NCBI GenBank assembly: GCA_002049455.2
Contig: KV919020.1
Location: 1 to 64,000 of the forward strand
Direction of reading: 5' to 3'
From: Porphyra umbilicalis
Lineage: Eukaryota > Rhodophyta > Bangiophyceae > Bangiales > Bangiaceae
Length of the DNA: 64,000 bases
In this document: piece by piece, positions 30,675-42,154 of the stretch
Layout: every line of letters begins with the position of its first letter
Position numbering within the stretch: the first letter of the stretch is position 1
Position numbers and translations under genes: made by a program
The notes under the pieces: generated by a model
Seen by the model: the letters and a program-made list of their open reading frames with translations, nothing else
Database searches by the model: none
Told to the model about the DNA's origin: nothing

Positions 30675-33037
30675 GTGTGGCTCTTGGCTTCGATTCGCAG
30701 CGATCTCCCTTGTGTCTAGGCCGGGAGCCAGCAGACCGTTGTGTAGTGGCGGAGGCGATTGGGGTACAGATGGATGCAGATGCTGCTTAGCGTGCGGTTG
30801 TGGGACTATTGTTCGGTGAGTAGCCTGTCGGGGACCACTGGGATAGACGTGCTTGAGGGATAGGTGTTGTTCTTTGTTTGTGGCAGGCAGAAGATCCAGG
30901 CAAACGAGCCACTGGAGCACACGAGCATAAATGCAGGACGCCACCCGCTGGCGGCAGCGAAGAGTCACAGCGACGGCCGCGGCCGTGCACAGCTCCCGCC
31001 GCGTAAGGCGGGCGTCGTCCGCATGGGAGAGAAGTGTTGTCATTTCTTGACTTGGTCGTCAACGCATGGGCGCTCTGCCGCGATGGTCGAAGGTATAACT
31101 CACTCTGTGCTCTTAGCAAGTCGATTTGGATCATATCCGCTGTACCAAGGCTCGCCTACCATCAGAGATATCTCATTGGCCAACACTAGGGAGCTCACGC
31201 GAGACAGATGGCACATGGCTGGCGTCGCAGGCCTGGACTAAATCTTCCTTCGTTCAGCCCGTGGCCATGAACGTACGCCTGGACGGGAGTCGCACAGTTT
31301 AGCAGTTTGCGGACAACAGCTGTAGTCCAGCCACCCGTACAAGTGGTCAATTTCGTGACGAGGGGCGAGATCCACGCCGCTCCTCGTTGTGCTCCGTTGT
31401 CGAGGTGAGGGAGGCGGGGGGGCGCGAGAGGTCTGTCGCGCGGCTGCAGTTGCAAACGACTCGATGAGTGATCTGAAGAGAGGGGATGTGCGAGCAGCAG
31501 GGCCGCACGTTTCTGTTGGGAAAATGCGCCACCATTGTCATTTCCTGCACGGACTACGGGTCAGTGCGGCTCAATGCGTGGTGACGTCAGACCCTGAAAT
31601 GGGTGGCATTTGAGTTGCAGCAAGGGTCTGACGGACCGACCGCCGTGCGCCTGACACCCGCCATGCGCACATCAATGGTTGAGCGCCCCGCCACACGCCT
31701 TCTTTATTCTTTGCTGCGGGTGGCGAGACTCCCTCCCACGGTTTGTGGCAGGTTGCGGGTCGCTGTGGGCACCGCAGGCATGGTCATCCTGGCCGCCACT
31801 CCTCCCACTATTGGGCGGCGCGCGTCGCCTGGTGCCGCCGCCTCAGTGGCGCCGCCAATTCAACGAGCGCCGTCCGCCGCCCGCCGAGGACGCCACGAGG
31901 CCGCGGCGCTGCACTGCCGCTGGTATGATGCCGGGGACGTCAGGGGAATTTGCGAGCGCTTGACGGCAGCTGCCTGTGTCAACCGCTGCCGACAATGACC
32001 GTGCCATTGCCGGTGCGCGTCGCCCCCGCCCGCTGCCAGTGGCTGATGGTCTGTGGGGGGTGGGGCGGCGGACTGCCCTGTCCAACAATGCGCCGACGAG
32101 GTGTGCATTGACTACCTCATGCTCACGGAGGTCCACCGCCCGTGGGCGCTCAAAAAAAAACAGCATACAAAGCCCTGGCGCCGGCAACCTCCCACCCACC
32201 CGTCTGGACCCCACCCGCCATCTCCCGCCGTGAATGGGTGGAGCCGACCGGCGCCCCCTGCGTTGCCCACCTGGCCACCGGCCCCGTGCCTGGCTGTCGT
32301 GGACGATCCGCGTGCCAGCGGGCGCGCAGACGCGGCGGGGCGGCGGGCAAGGTGGCGGTCGCCGCCCCCACCGCCCCGACCGGCGGGATGACTCACGCGG
32401 GCGCGTCGCGCTCGCGAGTGACAACCGTCTGGGGTGCCGCCCAGCCCAGACGGCGCCTTGGAGGCGTGCGCGCCGATGCGGTCCCCCTTGTGGGCCGGGC
32501 AGACGCGCACCTGGGCGGCTGTGCGTTGGGGTGTACGGCGGCGTCCGGCGCGCCTCCCCCCACACAGGCGGGCGCCTACAGAGGGCCGTGGCGAGCCCGC
32601 TGCCGCCTGCCCCCGTGGGGCGCCCCCCAAACACACAGAGTAAGGGGCACACAGAGTAAGGGGCGTGCGCTGGGCGGTGCGCCACCCTGTCGTGGCGGGG
32701 GGGGTGGCGCGACGGCCGCCTGCCGCGGCTGCGCGGCGGTGGCAGGCGCCCGCAGGGGGGCGATCCACCAGAATCGGGCGAGGTGGACGCACGGCGGTGG
32801 CTCGTGCCGACGGGTGGCGCGCCGCCGCGGCGCATAAGGGGGCACGCGCGGGTCGCTGCGTCTGACTCAACGCCCACAACACAACCCGTCGCCGTGCCGC
32901 ACTCTGACACAAGGAGGCGACGCTGCGCCCACGAGCCGCGACCGCGTAGCGCGTCGCGCCCCGACCACAGGCGCCACGCTACGGCCGACCCTTTGTTCCC
33001 TCCTGCCCCACCGGCGGCGCCACAGACCCAAGGCGGC
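30675..33037. other. Intergenic region upstream of the ferric-reductase-like gene
   Basis: About 2.4 kb. Composition switches from moderate to high GC near 31600. Open frames such as 31663-31998 (+) contain hydrophobic stretches but no recognisable domain. The tandem CACAGAGTAAGGGG at about 32634-32660 is a minor direct repeat. Confidence 0.4.
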
Positions 33038-35133
33038 ATGGCCACCTACGCGTCCCCCACCGCCGGCGGGGTGGACAAGCCCGACGGCGGCCCCGCCGAG
33101 AGCCGCCTCAGCGGCCCGTTTTGGGAGCCCACCAGCTCCTTTGACGCAGACGCGGGGGACGTGGAGGTGGCGGCGCCCCCCCCCCCTCCACCAAGGCGGG
33201 GGCCCCCGAGGTGAGCACCCTCCCCCCCTACCGCCGCCCACCCATCCCGTACGGCACCCTGGTGTGGTCGGTGTATGGCGCGTTTACGCTCCTCGCCATT
33301 ATCGACCGGTTCACGACCAACGTGTGGCCGCGGCAGCTCTTCCGCGTCGGTGCCGGCACGGCCGGGTCGGACTTTACGGCGGGCATCAAGCCCGGCCCGT
33401 GGTCGGTCGCCCTCTACGACATCCTCGCGCGCACGTCGGGGCGCTTCTCCATCTGCGCCCTCAACCTCCTCTTTGCGACCATGATGCACACGTCGCTCGC
33501 GGCGGCGGCCGACAGCTGGATCGGGCGGCGGGTTATTGACTTTCGGGGCGCGGCGGCGGCCAACGCGGCGCTGCACAAGTGGAACGGCATTGGGCTGGCC
33601 GTGCTGACGCTCCTGCACGTGTGGACGGTGTTGGCGCCGGCGCTCTTCCACGGCTTTGCCGTCCGCGTGGTCCTCGGCGTGTGGGAGTGGCCGGCGTCGG
33701 AGCGCGGGCCGGCCGGCTTTAAGGACGTGGATCCGGTGGCGCGCCTCGTCATGCTCCAAGGCGACGACGTGTGGCGGCTCGTGCAGATGACGCTGCTCCT
33801 CGGCGTCGCCCTCCCGCTCTCCGTGCGGTGGCTGTCCCGCCGGTGGCACGTCGGCATCCACCTCCACGTCTTGATCGCCGTCGCCTACTTTATCGACATT
33901 GTGCGGCGGCACACGCACCCGCACAGTTGGGTGCTCAACACCCCGTTCTTCGTCGCGTGGCTCGCCGACCTCGCCGTCGGCCTCGCGTGGCGCTTTGGGG
34001 TGCCGACCGTGTCGTACCGCCGCCTCTCCGATGCGTACGCGGTGCTGACGTGGACGGCGCCGGCACGCGCGCCGGCGGGGTGCGTCGGGCCGACCGTCCA
34101 CCTGCGCCTGCCGGGGGCGTCGCTGTGGGAGCGCGCGCACCCCTTCACCGCGTTTATGAACCGGGGGGGGCTGTCTCCGGCGGTCGCCGGCGGGGGGCGC
34201 CCGTGGACCGCGGGCCTCGTCGTGCGCGTCTACCACCGCTCGCGGGTGCCGGCGCTCGGGCGGTCCGAGCGGATGTCCCACACCCACCGCATCGACGCGG
34301 TGGCGACCGAGGCGGCGGGCGCGGCGGCGGCGTTTGGGCCCCCGTCCGCCGCGCGCGCCGCCCGCGCCACGTGGTCGGCGCTCGTGCTGCAAGTGTGGGG
34401 GCCGACGCACGGGGAGGCCACCGCCGCCATTGCCGCGGCGCTCGGGACCGGCGGGGGGGACGTGGTGCTCGTCGCGAGCGGCTCGGCGGTGGCCTACCTC
34501 CTCGACGCGGCGCAGGTGGTCGGGCCGACGCCTGCGGCGGCGTCGGTGCGCCTCCTGTACACGGTGCGGGATGAGGCGCTCTTCCGCTGGGCCGTGGCCG
34601 CGTTTCGGGACGTGGGCGCCGCGGGGGGGGGGTGCGGCGCGGCCGTGACCGTCGCCTACACGGGGCCGGGCGGGCAGGCGACCGTCGACGCGGTCGCCGC
34701 CGCCGGCAAGGGGGTCCATGGGGTGGCGGAGGGCGACGGCGGGGGCGCACCGACGGGGACGACCGCCCTCGTGGCCCGCCGCCCCGCGTCGCTGACGACG
34801 ACGCTCACGGGCACGACTGGCAACGGCGACACGAGCGGCACCGACAGCCTCACCTCCGAGGCGCCCGCCCCGGCGGCGGCGGTCAAGGCGGCAGCGGAGA
34901 CGGCCGGCGGCGGCGGGCTGGTTCTGCAAGCCGGCCGCCTGCGGCTGGCCGACGCCCTCCCGGCGGGCGCCACCGCCTTTTTCCAAGGCTCGGCGGGCCT
35001 CCGCGCCGCCGTGGCGGCCGCCGCCCGCCGCCGCCGAGCGCGCCTCGTTGCCGGCGGCACGTTTGACGGGGAGGGCAGCAGCGCCGCCGGTGCTGACGCG
35101 GGCGCTGACGGGGCCGGCGCGGGGGCGGTGTAG
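33038..35133 (+). CDS. Ferric-reductase/NADPH-oxidase-type transmembrane protein; frame break at a C run
   Basis: The first ATG (33038) opens MATYASPTAGGVDKPDGG in one frame. After a C run (about 33175-33187) the protein continues in the next frame to a TAG at 35131-35133, total about 698 codons; the run is probably miscounted. Several hydrophobic helices follow (YGTLVWSVYGAFTLLAII, FSICALNLLFATMMHTSLA, GIGLAVLTLLHVWTVLAPAL, LVQMTLLLGVALPL, IHLHVLIAVAYFIDIV), with paired His residues (HKW, HVW, HLH, HTHPH) suited to two haems as in the ferric-reductase domain. An FAD-binding-type HPFTAF motif is at about 34138-34155. The C-terminal half is a Rossmann-like region with weak NADP motifs and Ala/Gly-rich inserts. 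Likely role: transmembrane electron transfer to ferric iron or oxygen. The start and substrate are inferences. Confidence 0.75.
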
Positions 35134-35251
35134 GGGGGCGGGGAAGAAGGGCGGGGAGGGGTGGGACCACGGGACCGCGTGGCGCTGCTGCACGTGCCCC
35201 AATAAAACGTAATTCTTGGCCACGCCCCGACTTCAGAAGTCCCGTCCAGCT
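35134..35251. other. 3' flank of the reductase gene
   Basis: Contains AATAAAA at about 35201, a possible polyadenylation signal about 70 bp after the stop codon. Confidence 0.45.
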
Positions 35252-35345
35252 ACAATGCGTTCTCGTTACAAGAGAATCGTCTACAAAGGAATATGGGTCG
35301 CGAGTCTTCCATTCCAGTGCGTGTAGGCCACTTTTATTCCCTGGC
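35252..35345 (+). mobile_element. Partial copy of a mariner-like MITE
   Basis: About 94 bp matching 39081-39176 with few differences (ACAATGCGTTCTCGTTACAAG versus ACAGTGCGTTCTCGTTACAAG at the end). Only the left terminal repeat is present; the right end is missing, so this is a truncated copy. Confidence 0.75.
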
Positions 35346-35522
35346 CTTCATGACAGGGTGCTCTCAAAGTGTAGTGATGCACACATATACTGAAAGCGCG
35401 TACGCGAAAACACCCTGGCCTGGAGTTGTGCTGTGATCGAAGACAATCTATACGAGTAAGTTCTGGAGCATTATTTATGGCGCGTCGCCAAAGAATGATC
35501 GGATCTGAGGCCCAGTCTACAC

Positions 35523-36433
35523 TAGGGTTGTGCATCACGCCCCTTTTTGGGTGGCGGGGTGGGCGATGCACGCCTAATCACGCCCTCCTGCACGCCCCCA
35601 ACATTGGCACGCCCCTCTTCACGCCCCTAATGTAGCCCCCATGTTTTGGCACTTACTTGATAAGCGATTCAGAGTACCCAATATTCTTGCAATTTGGATG
35701 GTTCAAAGGACCACAAAAATGCCAGAGAACATGAAGGAAACAGCTGCATGCGATACACTCTCTTGGCCTCTGCCACTCTGCGTCAAAGATGCTTTGCAGC
35801 ATCACGGGACGTCGGCTCGCCTAGCCTCCACCGGTCGCCCCACCGCCCGCTGTCCCACCCATCTCACCGCGCACAAAGCCGGAGCAGATGGTCATCAAAT
35901 CATTCTCGGTCGTGGCCGCGGGGGCGTCCTCGTCGCCGGGACGACCTCCATCACTGCCGTCGGCCTGGCCGTTGCCGGCGCGCAATGCGTTGCATTCAAC
36001 GTCCTCAATGGCGCCCGTGTCAAGGAGCCCCTCTGCGTCCTCCCTGGCTGATGACAGCAGGTGGCCGTTGCTGTGCCATTCCGCACAGATGGCGTCCGCG
36101 CATCATGGCGTCGAGCACCTTGTTTGTGGGCGCACGACGGAAAAATGGTTCCAACTCCTCATAGCGTCGAGCACCTTGTTTGTGGACGCTCGGCGGAGCA
36201 GGAAGACACCGCGCCCTGAAAAAGTAACGAAGGTGGCACGGAACTGCACCGAAAAATATTCGGTGGACTGGCGCCCCAAGAGCGCATTTGAAATGATGTA
36301 CTTGTTTTATCAAGCACGCCCCAATCACGCCCCTAAAATTCTGGGCGTGCAGGGCGTGACACGCCCAAAACACGTGAAATTGCACGCCCCAGGCGTGCAA
36401 TTTAGCACGCCCCGGGCGTGTTGCACAACCCTA
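35523..36433. mobile_element. hAT MITE, 911 bp, with perfect 8-bp target duplication
   Basis: Ends TAGGGTTGTGCA (35523) and TGCACAACCCTA (to 36433) are classic hAT terminal repeats. The element is flanked by GTCTACAC on both sides (35515-35522 and 36434-36441). Both subterminal regions are packed with CACGCCC/GGGCGTG motifs, as expected for transposase binding sites. No transposase frame is seen inside; the interior (about 35640-36060) has only unremarkable open frames. Confidence 0.9.
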
Positions 36434-36605
36434 GTCTACACGGCGCGTGCACGGCGTGCTCAGACACGTGCTAGCCAATGGGAGCGCTTCGTTCCAATCA
36501 CACCCCAATCACGCTAATACTTTTAGACCCAGTCCGGCCGACCGTGTGATCCCGCACACAAAGGACTTACGAGCCGAAACAGGCTCATTCGGCGCATTCA
36601 AGCCG

Positions 36606-36660
36606 AACACGTTCACGTGCGCGAGACTTTTTTTTTATATCTCGCGCACGTGAACGTGTT
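36606..36660. repeat. Perfect 21-bp hairpin with T-rich loop
   Basis: Arms 36606-36626 and 36640-36660 are exact reverse complements (core CACGTTCACGTGCGCGAG). The 13-nt loop is C, nine T, ATA. It could form a cruciform or be the core of a fold-back element. Confidence 0.85.
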
Positions 36661-37032
36661 TGGAAAGCAATAGGCCGTTTGCGTCTTTTGGCTTTCGCAG
36701 AAATGATTGAACGAGAAGGCTCCTCACGACTGCACCACTCGGATCAAGAGATGGGAGACCCGTCAGTTCTCGAGAGATGCCTGCTTGGTACAGCCACGTA
36801 TGAGCTCTCGCTGCGTCGGTGTCACACGCGTCAGCCAGAGGGGGCATCAGGGGCGGCGGGACACGCGTCCCGCCCCCTGCCAGATCTGACCATAAACTTC
36901 TGGCACAGTGTGTTCGTGCGTGCCGTGAAGAAAGACGGCGCCACATCACGTGCTTTTTGGCGGGCTTATGTTCATATTGGCGCCGAATCACGTTCACATC
37001 GCTCGCCGTGTAGACTGGGCCTGAGAAACGCT

Positions 37033-37195
37033 CACAGCAAGTCACAGCAGTTCACAGCAGCTCACAGCACAGAATTTAAAATTGCTGTGATCGTCCTTGC
37101 CTCCCACAGAGCCATCCAGGAGCCCTCAGCATGCAATTTTATTTCAAAGCACAGTCACAGCACGGTCACAGCATGCTGCAACTTGCTGTGGAACT
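37033..37195. repeat. CACAGC-rich segment with inverted ends
   Basis: At least eight CACAGC or GCTGTG motifs cluster here. The left side reads CTCACAGCAAGTCACAGCAG and the right side contains CAACTTGCTGTGGAACTTGC in opposite orientation, suggesting subterminal motifs of a small TIR element of about 170 bp. No target duplication seen. Confidence 0.4.
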
Positions 37196-37231
37196 TGCTC
37201 GGATCCGATCATTCTTTGGCGACGCGCCATA

Positions 37232-39080
37232 GACTTGAAGCATGCCGCGTCGCGCTTCACTTGGCACGTGGTTATATTTTTCATGCACTGCATTGGTTTT
37301 ATGTCATTGCGGGCGTCCACGGGCAGGCGCGCGCGCCAGAGCCGTCCGCCCCGGAGCGCGCCGGCCCCCCACCCAGGCGACGCCGTGCTTGCGACAGTCC
37401 TAAGCCACGCACGGCTCGCCGACAGCCTCACCCCCCCCAGCCTACCGGCCTCACACCCACGTCCGCCTCCGCCGCCGCTACCGCGCAGTCCACCCGCCCC
37501 CTGGGGCAAACGCCACGCCACTCCCGCCCCCTCGTCCATGATGGCCAGGCTTGTTGCCAGTAGCAAGCCTATCGCAGCAGGGGGCGCGGGCGCAGGGTCC
37601 GCCGCCGCCGCCGTAGGGGCTGCCACCGGCTAGCCAGCGGCGTCTTCAACCCTCCCCCCCTCCAGCCCCACGGCCCCTCAACCCCTCCACAGCCCCCCGA
37701 ACGTACCCCCCTGTCCGTTCTCCTCCCCCCACGACGTACCGCGCGGTCAGTTGTGCGACATCCCGCACGGCCGGATCCGCCACCGCGACACCACCACTCC
37801 CTCGCACGGGCCACACGCACGACGCCGCCCTCTCCTCGTCACAGGTCCGCGCACAGAACCACGCGGGCAGCTGCGTCACGCCACTCGCGACTGCCCGCTT
37901 CAGTCACTGCGCGCCACGGTCACACCATATTCCACGACTCTCGGCCGTCCCCGATCTTGGCCCTCTCCTGCGCGTTCAAAATTTTGAAGAACAAAAACAC
38001 CGTCCAGAGCATCTCAGGGGCATGTTTCACCAATTACGACTTCAATTCCTCACCCGACGCGGTCATATGCAGCACGCATCCTCGTTTCCAGCTCGTCTGA
38101 AGCACAGACCCCCCGTTTCAAGCCATCTGAACGAGAAAAAAACCCTCTTTCTACATGGTTGGACCTCACCAACGCCCAAAGTACGGCCATCGTGCGAAAA
38201 TACATGTACGGATAGTGTGCAAGTTGACGCTTCTAACCATGTCGGACTCAACGTACGGCGACGTCCGCCCGAGCCGTACGAGGTCTCTCCGCGTGCACCC
38301 CGCTTTTTCGCAAGTACTCCCGCAACGTGCACTAGCTCGGAAAAAAATTAGAATGGGGGCCCCTATGCGCATGTTGGATAGTACCCTGTCCTAAAGGCCA
38401 GGGGACTTAGATCAAGGGACTTGCTCTCCGTTTCAGAGGTGGCAGTCTGCATTCGTGTCCTCAGGGATCTGAAGGCGTATCAGGGTCGCGATGACGCTAA
38501 AAGCGAATGAGGTCACGTGGCTGAGAAGGACTGTCCTGCCACAGGGGTCACTGGGCCCGGACGGCGCCTGCCCCCGCGCCCCCCCCACCGCCCCGAGTTG
38601 CGCACGGTGACCACGCGCAGCGACATCCGGGGTTTCACCCGCCCACGATGACCCGCAGGCGATCGTGCCTGCGCGCCGGCTTCTGTTGCGGGTGGTGGTT
38701 GCTGATGCCATCTAGCGGCGCGGTTAGAGGCGCCCCATCGCGCGGCGGTCGGTCCCACCTGCCCTCCCGTGCGCCGTGTCGGCCGCGGCGCCCGCCGTGC
38801 GCAGGTGTGCTGCGTGGCGGAGTGACGGCCCCGCCCGTGGGCGTCGCGCGACGCCGGCGGGCCGCTGCCGCTGCGGTGGCGGAGGCAGCACCCCTTTCCC
38901 CGCCCCACACCCTTCCCACCACGGCAACGTAGCTGTACGTGCCCCCGAGCGCGCTCGCGGCCATCGAGCCGGCCGGCGTGCCCGGTGTCGATGCGCCGCC
39001 GAGCGCGCCACCGCCCTAAAGGCCAGGGTATTGCACGCACGTGCCTGGAATTCATATTGAGCTGAATCAGCTGTCTCTTG
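37232..39080. other. Repeat-derived DNA, no gene recognised
   Basis: About 1.8 kb. A 14-bp direct repeat CCTAAAGGCCAGGG occurs at 38390-38403 and 39015-39028, bracketing a GC-rich insert of about 610 bp that differs from its AT-richer surroundings. Open frames here show no known domain. Confidence 0.4.
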
Positions 39081-39082
39081 TA

Positions 39083-39213
39083 CAGTGCGTTCTCGTTACA
39101 AGAGAATCGTTTACAAAAGAATATGGGTCGCGAGTCTTCCATTCCAGTCCGTATGGGCCACTTTTTCTTCATATTGAGCCGCATCAGCTGTCTCTTATAA
39201 CGAGAACGCACTG
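39083..39213. mobile_element. Tc1/mariner-like MITE, 131 bp
   Basis: Terminal repeats of 22 bp begin CAGTGCGTTCTCGTTA and differ at one position between ends. The element is flanked by TA on both sides (39081-39082 and 39214-39215), the target signature of Tc1/mariner. The right end is followed by a second tandem ACGAGAACGCACTGTA. A partial copy lies at 35252. Confidence 0.85.
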
Positions 39214-39323
39214 TAACGAGAACGCACTGTAGAGGGTCACAGCAGTTCAAATTCTGGGCAAAAGAGCCAATACAAGATATTTCTGGGAGCAGAGGCCAAA
39301 ACAGCTTGTATGGCCTCTGGGTC

Positions 39324-40969
39324 AGATCGTCGGCCCGGCAGGAAATCGCATCGAGCAGGCATCGAGCATGCATCGGGCTGCATCGGCCATCGAAGGCGGC
39401 ATTCGATGGGCGTTTTTGGGTGCATCCGAGCCTCCATCAAAGTACATCGACCGATGCAGAACAACCCCTGACAAGAACCCAACACCACGTGCGTTTCTTT
39501 CCGACAGACTACAGTTCGAGACTCGGCCGCCGCTTCATTGTGCACTGTGCACGGGCTCTTCCGCGAATGATTGGTCCAGCTACTGTACGCTTTGGATAAG
39601 GGCTCCGGCAGCTATGCTGCTTACTGTAGAAGGCACTGGAACTGGAATTCCCAGGGAATGTCATCAGCAGGGTGCGGTATCAACGACGAGCATACCTGCT
39701 GGAGGTCTTTGATTTACGTTGTAAGGTAACGAGCGAGGCCGGAAGTGCGAACCGTCGTGACTTAGATGACTGAGAATCGCTCGCGAAGAGATGGCCGCCA
39801 GCAAGGCCCGGTTTTACACTGTAGCGGGCAGTCCCTTCTCTGCTTGCGCGTCTTTGGCCCTGCCGGGTGGGCATGCTAAGGGGCGGCCCGGCCCCTGGGG
39901 CGCCGTGTCCCCCACCACCCACACCGTCTCCACCCGAGCGGCCGCCGCCGCCCTCGTCGGTGGCGGCGAAGGACTCGGGCGGGAGGAGCTTCCCTTTCCC
40001 CCCCGGGCGTGTGCGGCGGCGGGGTGCCCCACCACCTCCCCGCCGGTACACGCCATGGCCGACAACCGCTTCATTGGTGTGGGCGCGCGCCCTCAAGGCA
40101 TTTCTCCCGTCCGACGTGCGGGTGGTCCGTGCAGCGGTGGCGCGGTCGAGGTGGGACCCCCACCGGGCGGCGGCATAGCTCCGCAGCCGCCACACGCTCG
40201 ACGTGGGGGGGAAGGGGGGTGCGGGTGTTAGTGTGCTTGTGCACTTCTGTTTGTGGCACCTGTCCGGTCCGGCGGGCGGCGGCGGTGGCGCGTCCGCCCC
40301 CTCGTCGGCAGCCGCGCCGGCCCTCGTCTTTTGCTGTCGCCGTCGGCGACGGGCTCACAGGCCGTCTTCGCGGGGAGCGTATCGGGCGGGTAGAGGTCTC
40401 TCGATGGGCGGACCGTTTCCACGAACGGGGCGCCATGCGGCGTAGCGGCGACAGCAGCCCGACCGCCGCCGCCGTATCGCGTGGCAACCCGCCGCCGGCG
40501 TAGCTGGGGCGAAGAAGCGCGCGGGGGTGGTCGCAGACCCCGGTGACAGAGCGGCCGGGGGAGCGTTCCCGCCCCGTGGCGTGGCGCCGGCAACGGTATC
40601 GGGAGGGCGTGCCGGGGTCAGGAGGGCGTGCCGGGGTCGGGTAGTGCCGTGCTGTCGGGGAATGCCCTCTCACTGTCTAAATGCAACAACGCTCGATCGA
40701 TCGTAAGTACACAATACAATCACCCTGGTCAAATAGTTTTAGCGTTCAACTCATGCATAGAACACTCACGCTATTGGACAAGCCTTTTTTGGCGACCGTT
40801 ACGAGCAACGAATTATGAGACTGGAGCTTCCGAGCCGGCTTCCTCGGCGTACAGTCATCGAAGGTCCATCGAAGATCCATCGAAAGCATGCCTCGATGGG
40901 GTTCTCAAGGCCCATCGAAGCCCCATCGAGAATCCTTCTCGATGGAGATTCCTGCCGGGCCGACGATCT
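39324..40969. mobile_element. TIR transposon with CATCGA subterminal motifs
   Basis: 39324-39344 and 40949-40969 are perfect 21-bp inverted repeats (core ATCGTCGGCCCGGCAGG). Inside both ends lie multiple CATCGA/TCGATG motifs (about 39347-39450 and 40856-40945) in mirrored arrangement. The interior (about 39800-40620) is far more GC-rich than the ends and resembles host coding DNA. True termini may extend some bases outward. Superfamily not determined; no transposase is present. Confidence 0.65.
40023..40178 (+). pseudogene. Possible TruA-type pseudouridine synthase fragment
   Basis: The frame ends WARALKAFLPSDVRVVRAAV then ARSRWDPHRAAA before a stop at 40176-40178. This resembles the TruA/PUS segment with consensus RLNxxLPPDIRV..v..V...FHAR.. 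that follows the catalytic Asp region. Only this short piece is recognisable and the catalytic GRTDxGVHA motif is not seen. It sits inside a TIR element, so it may be a captured host gene fragment. The homology is weak and by eye. Confidence 0.3.
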
Positions 40970-41544
40970 TGTCCGGCCTTATTTCAGATTACGCAGGTGC
41001 CAATGACAAATGATCTCTGGTGGACAGGCTCTGGTCAGTTTGTTGGATCGGCAATCCGAGGAAGGCTCGGCTGACAGATCTCTGTCACGCCCGCCACGTG
41101 ACTGGCATCAAGCCGCTGTGTAGCATATCTCTGCTCCCAATTGGTAATTGGCCACAAGTAGCCCCCTTGACTGACCAAAGCCCATGTATTGTGGGCATTG
41201 GCCTGTGGCACGCTCTTTGGGGGGTTACTTCCGCATTGTTCATTTTTTATTGTTTGTTTGCTTACCTGTCTTATCTGTCTGCTGGCACTCATTACGATCG
41301 CTTGTGATCGGACGGTCGATCGACCGGTGCCCTCGTTTGTATTAAATCACCGTGGGTCCGGGGTCGCCGTCGTGGGCGCCACCCGGCTCCCCATCGGATG
41401 CCCTTCAACAAAAGGTCTTCTTCCTCGCCGCGACGGCGATAGAACTCGCTTTATTGCGTGGCTACGGTTGGTCTCAGTACACTGGTAATTGAACTAACGT
41501 TATTAATACCACACGCTGGTCTGTCGGACCCCCTCGCGGGCGCC
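40970..41544. other. Gene-poor region
   Basis: About 575 bp, moderate GC, no gene or repeat recognised. Confidence 0.35.
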
Positions 41545-41637
41545 GGCGGTTGGCGTAGCTGGGGGGTGGAGTGGGCAGATCTGCTGAGCAGAGCAGATCT
41601 GCTGAGCCCACTCCACCCCCCCGCTACGCTAACCGCC
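41545..41637. repeat. 93-bp long palindrome
   Basis: Arms 41545-41576 and 41606-41637 are complementary at 30 of 32 positions (core GGGGGGTGGAGTGGGC). The 29-nt centre itself contains AGATCTGCT/AGCAGATCT. A strong cruciform-forming sequence. Confidence 0.85.
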
Positions 41638-42154
41638 CATCGACCAACCGCCACCACCCCCGCACGTGCTACGGAGGCTCTCTCCCGCACCCCCCCAGTC
41701 GTCGCTGACTGGGCTTCTCCCCCGTTTTGGGATCCCATCGGGTCGGCGCGACCATCATGGTATGATACACACTCTCATGTGCCTGGCTCGCAGCCGTCCA
41801 CCCATCCGTGGTCGCTGCGTGACCACCCCAACCGCTTCGTACCCCTCTTTGTGTACTCCTCGCCCCCTGTCCCCCACCCGCCCACGTTCCCCCCCGCATG
41901 TGTCGCCCAGCAGCTTGCCGACGATCCCCCTCTTAGCCTGCCACCTATTCAGCATCACCGGTCGCTGCCCCCCCCTCGGTCGCTGCCCCCCCCCTTCCCC
42001 CAGTATTCGTCGTCGGCTGCGTACGTCATCCTGCTTACGCCTTCTCTGCACCTGTATGAAGTGAGCCTCTGCTCTGTCGCTGTGTCATGAGAGTGTAAAT
42101 GGTGTGTATGGGTGGGAGTGTTGATTGCATGAGCCGGGTGGATAAAATGCAATA
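41638..42154. other. Region left of the satellite block
   Basis: About 515 bp, C-rich on the plus strand. No gene recognised. Confidence 0.35.

Larger units (their letters stand above)
35477..37231. repeat. 29-bp inverted repeat pair enclosing 1.7 kb
   Basis: 35477-35505 and 37202-37231 are reverse complements over about 29 bp (core GGCGCGTCGCCAAAGAATGA). They enclose a hAT MITE and a hairpin. They may be ends of an older composite element or two inverted copies of one repeat family. Confidence 0.6.

Noticed and set aside
31663-31998. Possible 111-codon protein with hydrophobic stretches
   Set aside because: Starts with ATG, but no homology, no signal-peptide cleavage pattern I trust and no continuation; nearby DCPVQQCADEVC is in another frame without a splice link I can support.
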